From the NCBI RefSeq assembly GCF_000954115.1, contig NZ_CP010797.1, positions 3,162,001-3,226,000 on the forward strand: a DNA stretch of 64,000 bases, given 5' to 3'. This DNA comes from Rhodococcus sp. B7740 (GTDB lineage: Bacteria; Actinomycetota; Actinomycetes; Mycobacteriales; Mycobacteriaceae). Shown here piece by piece: positions 33,519 through 41,816 of this stretch. Each line of letters starts with the position of its first letter. Within the stretch, counting starts at the first letter, position 1. A model generated the notes under the pieces. The model worked only from the letters and a program-made list of their open reading frames with translations, did no database searches and had not been told where the DNA came from. Both the position numbers and the translations under genes were made by a program.

Positions 33519-35111
33519 TCAGACAATCGTGTCGAGGTCGCGGGCGACGATGTTGTCCAGCGCTCGTTCGGCCAGCGCCGCGATCGTCATGGACGGGTTG
33601 CAGGCCGCAGTGTTGCCCGGCATCAACGCACCGTCGAGAACGTACAGTCCGCGTTGACCGTGAACACGGCCGTCGAGGTCGCACACCGGGCCCATGTTCG
33701 CCCCGCCCAACGGATGCCAGGTGGAGGGGAACACCGCATTGGTATCGGTGAGGATGCTGCCCGAACCTGCGATGCGACGCACCGTCGGATCGATGGAACC
33801 GTCCTGAATGACGGAGTCGCCGTTGACCGGCCAGTACAGCTGGGCTCGATCGCGCGTGGAATCGTAGGCGAAGTGGCCGCGACCGTCACTGACTCCGTAG
33901 CCGACGATCATCGTGCTGTGGGCATCGACGCCCAACGGCGGAATGGATGCCTGAATGACCGTGTGCGCGGTGCGCGGATCGTCCCAGTTCAAGCTGCCGA
34001 ACACCACCGGACCGCCCTGCGGCGTACCGAACTGCTGCTCGATACTCGACCACACGTAGATGCGATCGGCATTGGTACCCCAGCCCTGCCCGAGCTGGTC
34101 CGGTAGATCCGGGATGGCACCGGTGGCCCCGGCGCGGACCAGCAGCTTGGTGGTGTTCAGACTGCCTGCGGCCATGATCAGCGCACCGGTGGTGAGGATC
34201 TTGTTCTCCAACACCGTTCCATCGGAATCGATTCGGTCGACATGGACGATCCAGCGACCGTCGGTGGCGCGCTCGACGTGGGTGACGTTGTGCTGCGTTG
34301 CCACAGTGGCCAGCCCGGTTGCCTCGGCAGCGGCGATGTAGGTGACGTCGACGGAATGCTTGCCGCCGTTGTTCACTCCGAATGCGCCCGCGCCGTTGGT
34401 GTACGACGGCTTCATCACCCCGCGGGTTTCGTCGAGGGCGTAGTTCCAGTCGATCGGCATCGGAATCTTCGACACCGGCAGACCCGCCCGCCGCGCACTG
34501 TCCGCGAACACCCGTGCCGCTCGATAATTGGGCGTTGCGATCAACTCGTCAGGGGCCTGCGCGAGCTGCAGCATCCGCGCGACGCGGGGGTAGTGGACCG
34601 CGTTCAACGTGGCCCAGTCGAGGTCGATCGGAAAGTGAGTCTCGAACACAGTCTGCGAGGGCTGCAGCGTCATTCCCTGGTAGATCAGCGACCCGCCGCC
34701 CACTCCGGCTGCACACAGAGCGGTCATGTTGTCGCCGGAGACTGCCTCGAGCAGGCCGACGTACGGATCGAACGGAACCGGTCTCCCGAACAGGTTCGGG
34801 CTGGAGCCGTACCACAGCATCCGCTTGTCCGGCGCGGTCGCGTTGGGGAAGGTATCGGCATTCGGCCCTGTGGGCCAACGCCTTCCGCGTTCGAGCACCA
34901 GAACCGGGATGCCTGCCTCCGCCAAGCGCAGCGCCGCGACACCGCCCCCGAACCCCGATCCGATCACGACGACTCGATGGTCCTCACGGGTGAGCGGGAC
35001 CTGAACCCTCGAATGCGGGGCGGCCTGCGCGGCACCGGTACCCGACGCCACGGCAGCAATCCCGGCCACCGCGGTCGCGCCCAGAAATGACCGGCGATTC
35101 AGTGTCGACAC
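33519..35111 (-). CDS. cholesterol-oxidase-like GMC oxidoreductase with Tat signal
   Basis: The N-terminus LNRRSFLGATAVAGIAAVASG is a twin-arginine signal, so a folded FAD enzyme is exported. The FAD loop is VIGSGFGGGVAALRLAEAG. The C-terminal WHPLGGANMG and NPSMTIAALAERAL place the active-site His and Asn of class I cholesterol oxidases. These enzymes oxidise 3-beta-hydroxysterols and isomerise the product to a 4-en-3-one. I chose GTG 35111 (530 aa); a TTG at 35135 is the alternative. The glutamate that does the isomerisation is not obvious by eye. A good promoter and a TetR gene lie upstream. Confidence 0.85.
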   Translation of the reverse strand: MSTLNRRSFLGATAVAGIAAVASGTGAAQAAPHSRVQVPLTREDHRVVVIGSGFGGGVAALRLAEAGIPVLVLERGRRWPTGPNADTFPNATAPDKRMLWYGSSPNLFGRPVPFDPYVGLLEAVSGDNMTALCAAGVGGGSLIYQGMTLQPSQTVFETHFPIDLDWATLNAVHYPRVARMLQLAQAPDELIATPNYRAARVFADSARRAGLPVSKIPMPIDWNYALDETRGVMKPSYTNGAGAFGVNNGGKHSVDVTYIAAAEATGLATVATQHNVTHVERATDGRWIVHVDRIDSDGTVLENKILTTGALIMAAGSLNTTKLLVRAGATGAIPDLPDQLGQGWGTNADRIYVWSSIEQQFGTPQGGPVVFGSLNWDDPRTAHTVIQASIPPLGVDAHSTMIVGYGVSDGRGHFAYDSTRDRAQLYWPVNGDSVIQDGSIDPTVRRIAGSGSILTDTNAVFPSTWHPLGGANMGPVCDLDGRVHGQRGLYVLDGALMPGNTAACNPSMTIAALAERALDNIVARDLDTIV

Positions 35112-35173
35112 GTTCCCCCCAAGAGATTGCGGCAACGTACATCGAAACCCGAGTTACGTGTACGCGTCGTGCA

Positions 35174-35203
35174 AAACTAGACAGAAGGGGACTTGGGTGT
35201 CAA
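35174..35203 (-). promoter_or_regulatory. promoter of the cholesterol-oxidase/lipase unit
   Basis: On the minus strand TTGACA (35203-35198) and TAGTTT (35179-35174) are separated by 18 bp, a good match to the main-sigma consensus of actinobacteria. It reads into the start at 35111 and lies just past the stop of the TetR gene. Confidence 0.65.
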
Positions 35204-35213
35204 GTTTCCGACG

Positions 35214-35843
35214 CTAAGAAAAGGGCAGAACCGGGATCAACCATCGTTCGAGGTAACGCCGCAACCCTTCGTCGTGGTGAATGGTGGGGTCGTCGAACAG
35301 AATCACCGACAGCCCCACCCGCACGATGACGCCGTCGATGCCGTGGAACTGCGCGGAATCGAAGCCCGGATTGCGCTCGATGTATCCGTCGAGAAACTGG
35401 CGTACCACCGGTTGTGCGCGATCCATCATGTCCGGGTCGAACAGTGGGTTCGCGTTGCCCGAGCGCAACAACGAATTCAGAACCGGTTCGCGCCGAATGA
35501 GATTGCGCGCAGCAACCACGGTCTCGACGATGAACTCCGTCGGAGTTTCCGCCTGATCGGCCTTCTCCCTGATACCGCCCAGCACGTCCACGATCAGTCC
35601 CACCATCGCCTCGGAGACCATGTCCTCGCGGGTGGTGAAGATCGAATAGACAGTCTGACGCGTGACGCCCGCAGCGCGCGCCGCCGCAGCGATCGTGACA
35701 CCCTCGAAGCCGGTCTCGGCGATCAACCCGAGGGTGGCATCGAGAATCTTCTGCTTGGACCGCACCGTCCGAGTATGACGGCATCTCGGTGTTGCGGCCT
35801 CATCCGATGACGTGCCGGAGACGATAAGCTCGGTCCTGTTCAT
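35214..35843 (-). CDS. TetR-family regulator
   Basis: A 209-residue TetR protein: helix-turn-helix about 25-70 (IAAAARAAGVTRQTVYSIFTTREDM), then a helical ligand domain. I start it at ATG 35843, 17 bp from the divergent esterase start; a longer frame to 35888 would overlap that gene. It lies directly upstream of the cholesterol-oxidase/lipase unit and beside the esterase, so it could regulate either. No clear operator palindrome is seen in the 17-bp gap. Confidence 0.83.
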   Translation of the reverse strand: MNRTELIVSGTSSDEAATPRCRHTRTVRSKQKILDATLGLIAETGFEGVTIAAAARAAGVTRQTVYSIFTTREDMVSEAMVGLIVDVLGGIREKADQAETPTEFIVETVVAARNLIRREPVLNSLLRSGNANPLFDPDMMDRAQPVVRQFLDGYIERNPGFDSAQFHGIDGVIVRVGLSVILFDDPTIHHDEGLRRYLERWLIPVLPFS

Positions 35844-35860
35844 CGAATGGGGGTTCACAC

Positions 35861-37165
35861 GTGAACGACGAGACGACGGCCGGGCCAACTTTGCGCACGG
35901 TCACTGGCACCACCAGCGGAGACCTCGAAGCAGTCGAATTCGACGGGCTGATCCACGCCCGGGGAATTCCCTATGCCACCGCCACGCGATTTCGTCGGCC
36001 CGAACCGATCGACACCCCGGATACGACGCGCGATGCCACCCGCCGCGGACCGGTCTGCATTCAACTGCCGTCCCGGATAGACAATGTCACCGGTCCCATG
36101 ATCGACGGGCTCGAACAGAGCGAGAACTGCCTGGTGTTGTCGGTGACCGCTCCCGCTGCGGCGGAGAGACTTCCGGTCATGGTGTGGCTGCACGGCGGTG
36201 GCTACGTCTCCGGCGGCGGGGAGGCCGAGAAGTACGACGCCGACCACCTCGCTCGGGAGGGTGTCGTGGTCGTCAGCGTCACCTTCCGGCTCGGCGGGTT
36301 CGGCTATCTGACCCCGAAAGATTCGGGAGAGAGCAACATCGGTGTTCGAGATCAGATCGCAGCACTGCACTGGGTGTCGACCAACATCGCGCGATTCGGC
36401 GGTGACCCACACAACGTGACTCTGTTCGGCCAGTCCGCGGGCGGCGATGCCGTCCTCACGCTCATGGCGTGCGAGTCGGCCGCAGGGCTGTTCTCGAGAG
36501 CAATAGTGCAGAGTGCGCCTCTCGGATTGCGGTCGGGACGTTCGGCTCTGTACGACACGGCACGAACGGCGTTCGCACGTCACTTTCGTACCGACCCGGC
36601 CACCGCTCCCGCGTCGGATGTGCTCGACGCAGAGAATGCCGTGACGCGAGCGGTGCGCAGGTTCGGTGCCGCAGGCGGAATGCCGTTCGGGCCGGTCGCT
36701 CACCTCGAACCACTGTCCGGCAACCCCGACGACGCCCTACGCCGAAGCGCCACCCGAGTCGAACTTCTGATCGGTCACACCAGGGACGACGCCGCCCCGT
36801 TCGTGGACATCGTGACGAACATGCTGTGGCTCAACAGGTTCGGCGTCGTGAGCTCGACACTCACCGCGCCGGTGGTCCGTCTCGTCACCAGCATGCTGTT
36901 CGGCGTCGACGGGATGGTGAAGATGTGGCACCGCGCGGGCGGTCGGGTTGCCAGCTACCGGGTGGACTGGGCACCGAAAGGTGCGCCACTGGGGGCATGT
37001 CACTGCATGGAATTGCCACTGCTGTTCGGCGACGCGTGGTCGGACGCGCCGATGCTGGCCGGCCACACACCGCCGAAGGAGTTGGCCGCCAGGGTCCGTC
37101 GCACGTGGGCCGCGTTCGCCCGAGAAGGAGTGGCCGGGCTGCCCGAGCGCTCGCTGGTGTTCTGA
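35861..37165 (+). CDS. type B carboxylesterase
   Basis: A 434-residue carboxylesterase/lipase of the type B family, somewhat shorter than the usual 480-550. The oxyanion loop is MVWLHGGGYVSGGG. The nucleophile S192 sits in GQSAGG, preceded by the conserved SNIGVRDQIAALHWVSTNIARFGGDP. The catalytic His is probably in GACHCMELPLLFG. No signal peptide is present, so it should act in the cytoplasm on ester substrates. GTG start. It diverges from a TetR gene, its likely regulator. Confidence 0.87.
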   Translation: MNDETTAGPTLRTVTGTTSGDLEAVEFDGLIHARGIPYATATRFRRPEPIDTPDTTRDATRRGPVCIQLPSRIDNVTGPMIDGLEQSENCLVLSVTAPAAAERLPVMVWLHGGGYVSGGGEAEKYDADHLAREGVVVVSVTFRLGGFGYLTPKDSGESNIGVRDQIAALHWVSTNIARFGGDPHNVTLFGQSAGGDAVLTLMACESAAGLFSRAIVQSAPLGLRSGRSALYDTARTAFARHFRTDPATAPASDVLDAENAVTRAVRRFGAAGGMPFGPVAHLEPLSGNPDDALRRSATRVELLIGHTRDDAAPFVDIVTNMLWLNRFGVVSSTLTAPVVRLVTSMLFGVDGMVKMWHRAGGRVASYRVDWAPKGAPLGACHCMELPLLFGDAWSDAPMLAGHTPPKELAARVRRTWAAFAREGVAGLPERSLVF

Positions 37166-37184
37166 CCGGCCACCCTCTCCGGCG

Positions 37185-37565
37185 TCAGAGCTGCACGTCG
37201 GCAAGCACACCGGCAACAACGAAACCTCCAGCGATGGCGCAGCCTGCCACGCGTGTCCTCTGCGGGAGGTACGCGGTCAGCGCGAATGCACCGGTGTCCC
37301 AGACATCGACAGCCACCCCGGCGCGAAGCAAGGGACGCACGAGCTTCGGGGCGTATTTCGTGGCCGCGTACAGCCCACCGCCGATGTAGATTTCTCGAAT
37401 CCCGAAGGTGCGGGCGGCCGCTCGCGTGGTCGCCACTGCGGCGTCGGGGCCGGCGAGCAGTTCGTTGGCGCGGGTGGGAGCGATCATGTGGGCGACGCCG
37501 ATGGCGGCGCGGCCGAGCCCGACGATTTCGGGCAGGCGTCGTACGAGTGTGGAGCCGATGGCCAT
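37185..37565 (-). CDS. small membrane-associated protein in the P450 operon
   Basis: A 126-residue protein starting at ATG 37565, 11 bp after the stop of the ferredoxin reductase gene. It is rich in alanine and glycine with two weak hydrophobic stretches (near IREIYIGGGLYAATKYAP, and VAGCAIAGGFVVAGVLADV). No family is recognised. Being the last gene of the P450 operon, it may help the system at the membrane or handle its product, but nothing shows this directly. Confidence 0.62.
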   Translation of the reverse strand: MAIGSTLVRRLPEIVGLGRAAIGVAHMIAPTRANELLAGPDAAVATTRAAARTFGIREIYIGGGLYAATKYAPKLVRPLLRAGVAVDVWDTGAFALTAYLPQRTRVAGCAIAGGFVVAGVLADVQL

Positions 37566-37576
37566 GAATGCATTCC

Positions 37577-38719
37577 TCAATTCGTCGAGACAGCGCTGTC
37601 GCGTGCCAGCCGCCGGAGCCGACCGACAGGCTTCTTGATACCGAAGGCCACGATGGTGACCCGACCGTCGTCGTGATTCCACTGCAAGAGGGCCGACCCC
37701 TCGTCCACGGCCCCCTCGAGTACGGTCGGGTCACCCTGCAGCGGCAGGGGGCCGACAACCTTGATCGGCAACCCGAGGATCTCGGTCCAGAAGTAGTCGT
37801 CGGTGGGGGCGCAGGTCGGTTCCACGCCCAGCGCGGATGCCGCAGCCACTTTGCCCTGCGCAACGGCGTTGGACCAGAACGGAGCTCGGGCCGACGCGTC
37901 ATGGAAGTAGGTGACGTCCCCGGCGGCGAACACGCCGGGAGCGGTGGTGGCACACTGGTCGTCGATGGCGACGCCCCGAGCATCTGCGATCCCGGTGCCC
38001 TCCAACCAGTCCGTCTCGGGAAGATCGCCCGCGCAGGTGACCACGAGATCGGCTGTGCGCGTGCCGTCACCGAGTTCGATGCCGGTCACCGGATCCCCGG
38101 TCAAGCCAACCGGCCCGTCGACCAGGACGAACTCGATCGACCATTCCTTCGCGCGCCGGTCGATCGCCTCGGACAGAAACGGCCCGAGGAGCCGCTGCAG
38201 CGGTGGATCGACATCGACGACGGTGACCTCGACACCGCGAGCGGCGCACGCGGTGGCAACTTCCAGACCGAGGAAGCCAGCGCCGACGACGATCGCGGTT
38301 CGAGCCTCGTCCAGCTTCGGACGCAGCGCCCGGACGTCGGCGAACGTCCGTAAGACGTTCTCGCCCATCTGATCCGGGCCGGCGATACGACGGGCCGACG
38401 CCCCGGTCGCAACGATGAGCGCGTCGTAGGCGACATCGGTGCCGTCGGCCGTGGTCACGGTGCGTCGATCGGTGTCGACCGATACGGCGCGATCGACGAC
38501 GGCAGTGATGTCGAGATCGGACAGATCCCACGTTTCCGCCTCGGCCCCATCGCCTTTGAGCACGTGCTTCGACAGCGGCGGCCTGGCGTAGTAGCCGTCG
38601 GCGTCGGCACCGATCACGGTGAGTGCGCCGTCATGTCCTCGCGCGCGCACCTCACGGGCTGCGGTGCAGCCCGCGATGGAGTCTCCGACGATGACGATCC
38701 GACGTTCTGTGGTGCTCAC
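37577..38719 (-). CDS. ferredoxin reductase (FAD-dependent)
   Basis: A 380-residue pyridine nucleotide-disulfide oxidoreductase of the type that passes electrons from NAD(P)H to a ferredoxin. The first FAD loop is slightly altered (IVGDSIAGCTAA rather than GxGxxG). The NAD loop is normal (IVVGAGFLGLEVA), and the second FAD motif TTAPGVFAAGDVTYF is present. Its ATG overlaps the ferredoxin stop, making a three-gene electron-transfer set with the P450. The pair probably serves this P450 specifically. Confidence 0.9.
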   Translation of the reverse strand: MSTTERRIVIVGDSIAGCTAAREVRARGHDGALTVIGADADGYYARPPLSKHVLKGDGAEAETWDLSDLDITAVVDRAVSVDTDRRTVTTADGTDVAYDALIVATGASARRIAGPDQMGENVLRTFADVRALRPKLDEARTAIVVGAGFLGLEVATACAARGVEVTVVDVDPPLQRLLGPFLSEAIDRRAKEWSIEFVLVDGPVGLTGDPVTGIELGDGTRTADLVVTCAGDLPETDWLEGTGIADARGVAIDDQCATTAPGVFAAGDVTYFHDASARAPFWSNAVAQGKVAAASALGVEPTCAPTDDYFWTEILGLPIKVVGPLPLQGDPTVLEGAVDEGSALLQWNHDDGRVTIVAFGIKKPVGRLRRLARDSAVSTN

Positions 38720-38913
38720 TTGCTCTCTCGGAGCGCGGCCACCGGACAGACGCCGACGGCCGATCGTGCGGCAGCCTGCTGGTCATCCGGAATGTCGTTG
38801 CCGTCGAAGGCATAGTGAAGCTCGCCCTCGTCGTCCAGACCGAACACCTCCGGGGCCTGCTCGGCGCAGATGCCGTGGCCTTCGCACCGATCCCAGTCGA
38901 CGTCGATTCTCAT
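38716..38913 (-). CDS. single-cluster ferredoxin with His in the cluster motif
   Basis: A 65-residue ferredoxin. The cluster motif reads C10-x2-H13-x2-C16, with C56 followed by P in GVCPVAAL, so the middle cysteine of the usual CxxCxxC is histidine. This type is known beside P450 genes in mycobacteria and other actinobacteria. With three cysteines it should hold a 3Fe-4S cluster, or a 4Fe-4S cluster if His ligates. It is coupled by ATGA overlaps to the P450 before it and the reductase after it, and so is the electron carrier between them. Confidence 0.92.
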   Translation of the reverse strand: MRIDVDWDRCEGHGICAEQAPEVFGLDDEGELHYAFDGNDIPDDQQAAARSAVGVCPVAALRESK

Positions 38914-40112
38914 TGCTGTGTCCCTTCTGTGGCCACCAATGTCAGCGGCAACTTTTCGTAGCGGTGAATGACGTTGTTGACGGCCCGTTTCGGCGTTCCC
39001 GACGGGACGAACCGTTCGACTCTTCGCGCCAGCACTCGGAGCATGGTCTGCGCTTCGAGGCGCGCCAGACCCTGACCCGCACACCCATGCGCTCCTGATC
39101 CGAATCCGAGTTGCCTTGCGGCGTCACGGGTGACGTCGAATGCGTCGGGGTTGTCCCACTCGCGTTCGTCCCGGTTCGCCGACGCGTAGACCACCAGCAC
39201 GCGTGCACCTTGCGGGATTCGCGATCCATCGATCTCGACGTCGCGCACTGCTCGGCGAGAGAAGGCCCTGATGGGTGATTCGTACCGGACGACCTCGTTG
39301 ACGGCGTTGGGAATCAGATCCGGATCCTGCCGGACGGCCTGCCACTGCTCGGGGTAGCGAGCGAACAGATCGAGTGCCCCGGAGATCGCTCCGATCGTCG
39401 TGTCGAGCGATGGGCCGAGGTAGTCGATCATCAGTGCCGGGCATGCGGACTTGCTGATCTTGTTCTCGTCGGCGGCTTTGAGCACGTCGTCGCCCATGCT
39501 CCCGGGGAGCACCGATCGCTGCCGCACCACCTTCCTGGAGAACGCGAGCATCTCGGTGGCCGCCTTCACGGCCGTGACGGAGTGACGATTGACGGGCCCG
39601 AGCGAGTCGAATGTTGCTCCAGCCCAACGGAGCAGCTCCTCACGACCGTCCTCGGGCCACCCGACGAGGTCGGGCACGACGGACATCGGCAGCGCGGTGG
39701 CGAGGTCGTCGACACCGTCGACGAACTTCTTGCTCAGGGCCGCATCGACGATGCCCTCCGCCTTCTCCTCCACCGCGGCCTTCATTTTTCGCACGGCCTT
39801 CGGGGTCAAGCGGTGCGCGAGAACCCCACGCTTGGTCGCGTGCTCGTCACCGTCGCTGTTGAGCGTCGTGCCGCGTCCGAGCCTGTTGGCAACCGGATTG
39901 AGTCCGACCCCGTCCCCGGAGATGAAGGTCTCGTCGTCGAGCAGGACCTTCTTGCAGTCGGCATAACGCGAGATGGCGAACACCTGCTGATTCGGCAGCC
40001 ACACCACCGGTCCGAGTGCCCGGAGCCTCGCGTAGTGCGGGTACGGATCGAGGATCGCATCGGTGGAGTAGATGTCGGTGCGGTACTGGGGAATCGTCGC
40101 GTTCGTTGTCAT
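38910..40112 (-). CDS. cytochrome P450 monooxygenase
   Basis: A 400-residue bacterial P450. The haem-binding loop FGSGAHGCAGQGLARLE holds the thiolate ligand C344, the ExxR pair is in NEVVRYESPIRA, and the I-helix reads MIDYLGPSLDTT, with the acid/alcohol pair less standard than AGxDT. ATG 40112 has AAGGA upstream; upstream in-frame starts would cover the operators. Operon partners are a ferredoxin, its reductase and a small protein. A divergent TetR and two palindromes imply induction by a substrate, which is unknown. Confidence 0.92.
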   Translation of the reverse strand: MTTNATIPQYRTDIYSTDAILDPYPHYARLRALGPVVWLPNQQVFAISRYADCKKVLLDDETFISGDGVGLNPVANRLGRGTTLNSDGDEHATKRGVLAHRLTPKAVRKMKAAVEEKAEGIVDAALSKKFVDGVDDLATALPMSVVPDLVGWPEDGREELLRWAGATFDSLGPVNRHSVTAVKAATEMLAFSRKVVRQRSVLPGSMGDDVLKAADENKISKSACPALMIDYLGPSLDTTIGAISGALDLFARYPEQWQAVRQDPDLIPNAVNEVVRYESPIRAFSRRAVRDVEIDGSRIPQGARVLVVYASANRDEREWDNPDAFDVTRDAARQLGFGSGAHGCAGQGLARLEAQTMLRVLARRVERFVPSGTPKRAVNNVIHRYEKLPLTLVATEGTQQ

Positions 40113-40162
40113 GAGGTCCTTCGCCGCCGGAAGAGTAACTTCGCCCTGCCTGCACAGGATAT

Positions 40163-40176
40163 TGACGATATCGTCA
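40163..40176. promoter_or_regulatory. TetR operator TGACGATATCGTCA
   Basis: A perfect 14-bp palindrome 50 bp upstream of the P450 start. It differs from the palindrome at 40206 only in its two central base pairs (TA versus AT), which marks both as sites of one regulator. Confidence 0.82.
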
Positions 40177-40205
40177 CCCATGACACAGCTGACCGTCAAG
40201 CTTTT

Positions 40206-40219
40206 TGACGAATTCGTCA
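40206..40219. promoter_or_regulatory. TetR operator TGACGAATTCGTCA
   Basis: A second perfect 14-bp palindrome, centred 43 bp (about four turns) from the first and 53 bp before the TetR start. TTGACG of its left arm also pairs with CGTCAA at 40194-40199, extending the repeat. It is probably bound by the TetR encoded at 40273. Confidence 0.82.
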
Positions 40220-40272
40220 TGAATGGAACGCGATAGGCTGCCCTCACTCACACCGCAGACCAGGAGCAGATC

Positions 40273-40950
40273 GTGACCGAAGGCAACCGCGTCGAGCGCC
40301 GCAAGGCACGCACAAGAGCCGCGCTGATCCGCGCCGCTCAAGGGCTTCTCGCCAGCGGAAACACCAACGCACCGGTCCTCGAGATCACGCAGGCCGCCGA
40401 CGTCAGCAATGGATCGTTCTACAACTACTTCGAGAGCAAAGAAGAGCTGTGGCAGGCGGCCATCGACTCGGCCCTCGAATCCGCAGGCGACTATCTCGAC
40501 TCGCTCACCGTCGACCTCGACGACGCGGTGGAGAAATTCACCCAATCCTTTCGATTGTCCGGACGCCTCTTCCGCCTCGAGCCGGAACTCAGTCGCGTCC
40601 TGCTGAACTCCGAAGCCGCGGCATTCGCCGCAGCCGGGGGCCTGGCACCGCGTTCGCGCCGCGATATCGAATCGGCCGCCGCACAAGGACGATTCGACGT
40701 GGACGACGCGGATGTCGCACTCGCCATCGTGGCAGGCTCGCTGCTGTCCATGGGACGACTGCTACTCGCGCAACCCGAGCGTGACGAGGCCGCCACCGTC
40801 GACGGCACGACGCAGCGCGTTCTCCGTGCACTCGGAATCTCCGCCGAAGAAGCCGAAAGCCTCTGCAGTCGAGAACTTCCTGGCTCCTATCGGGGCGGAG
40901 TACATGCCGCCATCGACCCCACGTCCGAGGCGGACGATCGGAGTCGATGA
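40273..40950 (+). CDS. TetR-family regulator of the P450 operon
   Basis: A 225-residue TetR protein with a GTG start and AGGAG just upstream. The helix-turn-helix is about 15-60 (ITQAADVSNGSFYNYFESKEELW). The ligand domain follows, with an acidic C-terminal tail. It is transcribed away from the P450 operon across a gap with two TGACGAWWTCGTCA palindromes, the standard layout for a self-repressing TetR that releases DNA when the P450 substrate binds. Confidence 0.88.
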   Translation: MTEGNRVERRKARTRAALIRAAQGLLASGNTNAPVLEITQAADVSNGSFYNYFESKEELWQAAIDSALESAGDYLDSLTVDLDDAVEKFTQSFRLSGRLFRLEPELSRVLLNSEAAAFAAAGGLAPRSRRDIESAAAQGRFDVDDADVALAIVAGSLLSMGRLLLAQPERDEAATVDGTTQRVLRALGISAEEAESLCSRELPGSYRGGVHAAIDPTSEADDRSR

Positions 40951-40956
40951 TTCGGG

Positions 40957-41718
40957 TCAGCCGATCACCGGCGTGCGGTCCTTCGTCAATTCGTCGAGTT
41001 CTGCTTGCATCGCCGAGTGGACTCGGTGTGCGAAGTCCTCTGCGGACTCGTCGGGTTCGGGACGCATGGGAGCGAGGACCGACGTCTCCAATTTCGTGGG
41101 CAGCGGTAGATACGGAAGCAACCCCACCACCCCCACATTGAAGCCCCAGGGGATGGACAGCGACAACGGGACCGTCTTGGTTCGAAGCGATGTCTTGTCC
41201 AGCCCGAGCGCTCGGGCGATGCGCTTTCCACTGCTGAGCACCAGGAGGGACTCGCCCGCGCCCGCGGTCACGACCGGGACGATCGGCACCCCGGCTTCCA
41301 TGGCCAGACGGGCGTAACCGCTGCGTCCGGCGAAGACGATCTCGTTGCGATGCCGCCACGATTTGAGGGCATCGAGGTCACCACCGGGGAAGACCACGAC
41401 ATTGTGTCCCTCGTCGAACGCATCGAGCGCATTCTGCCGGGCAGCCGGCCGCGCACCGAACGGCTCGACCAACTTTCCTGCACCCAGTGTCCACGCGATC
41501 TGGTGCGTCAACGCGATCACTTCCCTGGACAGCTTCAGATCGTCGTACGCCGCCGCGAACGCGAACACGTTCAGATCGATCACTCCGCCGAACCCGTGAT
41601 TGCACACGAACAACACCGGCTCGTCGGGAACCGGTTGTGCGACGGACACTTCCAGGCGGTTGTAGAGACGGACCGCGTTGATTCCCATGGCGCGAATCGC
41701 GCGAGGTACTTTGTGCAT
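40957..41718 (-). CDS. PlsC-like glycerophospholipid acyltransferase
   Basis: A 253-residue acyltransferase of the 1-acylglycerol-3-phosphate type. The catalytic histidine is H41 in CNHGFGGVID, with D48 seven residues on, instead of the common H-x4-D. The substrate-binding FPGG is in VVVFPGGDLDALKSW, and SLSIPWGFNVG follows. The wider H/D spacing and FPGG resemble the TMEM68/diacylglycerol acyltransferase branch, so it may acylate neutral lipids. It converges on the TetR gene and has no operon partner. Confidence 0.8.
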   Translation of the reverse strand: MHKVPRAIRAMGINAVRLYNRLEVSVAQPVPDEPVLFVCNHGFGGVIDLNVFAFAAAYDDLKLSREVIALTHQIAWTLGAGKLVEPFGARPAARQNALDAFDEGHNVVVFPGGDLDALKSWRHRNEIVFAGRSGYARLAMEAGVPIVPVVTAGAGESLLVLSSGKRIARALGLDKTSLRTKTVPLSLSIPWGFNVGVVGLLPYLPLPTKLETSVLAPMRPEPDESAEDFAHRVHSAMQAELDELTKDRTPVIG

Positions 41719-41816
41719 GGCCGCACTCTAGCGGGCGATCCCGCATCACCGGGTGCGATCCACCCCCGTCCTCGAATTCACGCTTCTCGCCGGAACTCGA
41801 GCGTCCGCGGGGAGAC

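Noticed and set aside
31386..34106. A 906-codon open frame on the plus strand
   Set aside because: It runs antisense through the EAL, lipase and cholesterol-oxidase-like genes. The translation is Arg/His-rich and low in hydrophobic order, typical of a shadow frame in GC-rich DNA.
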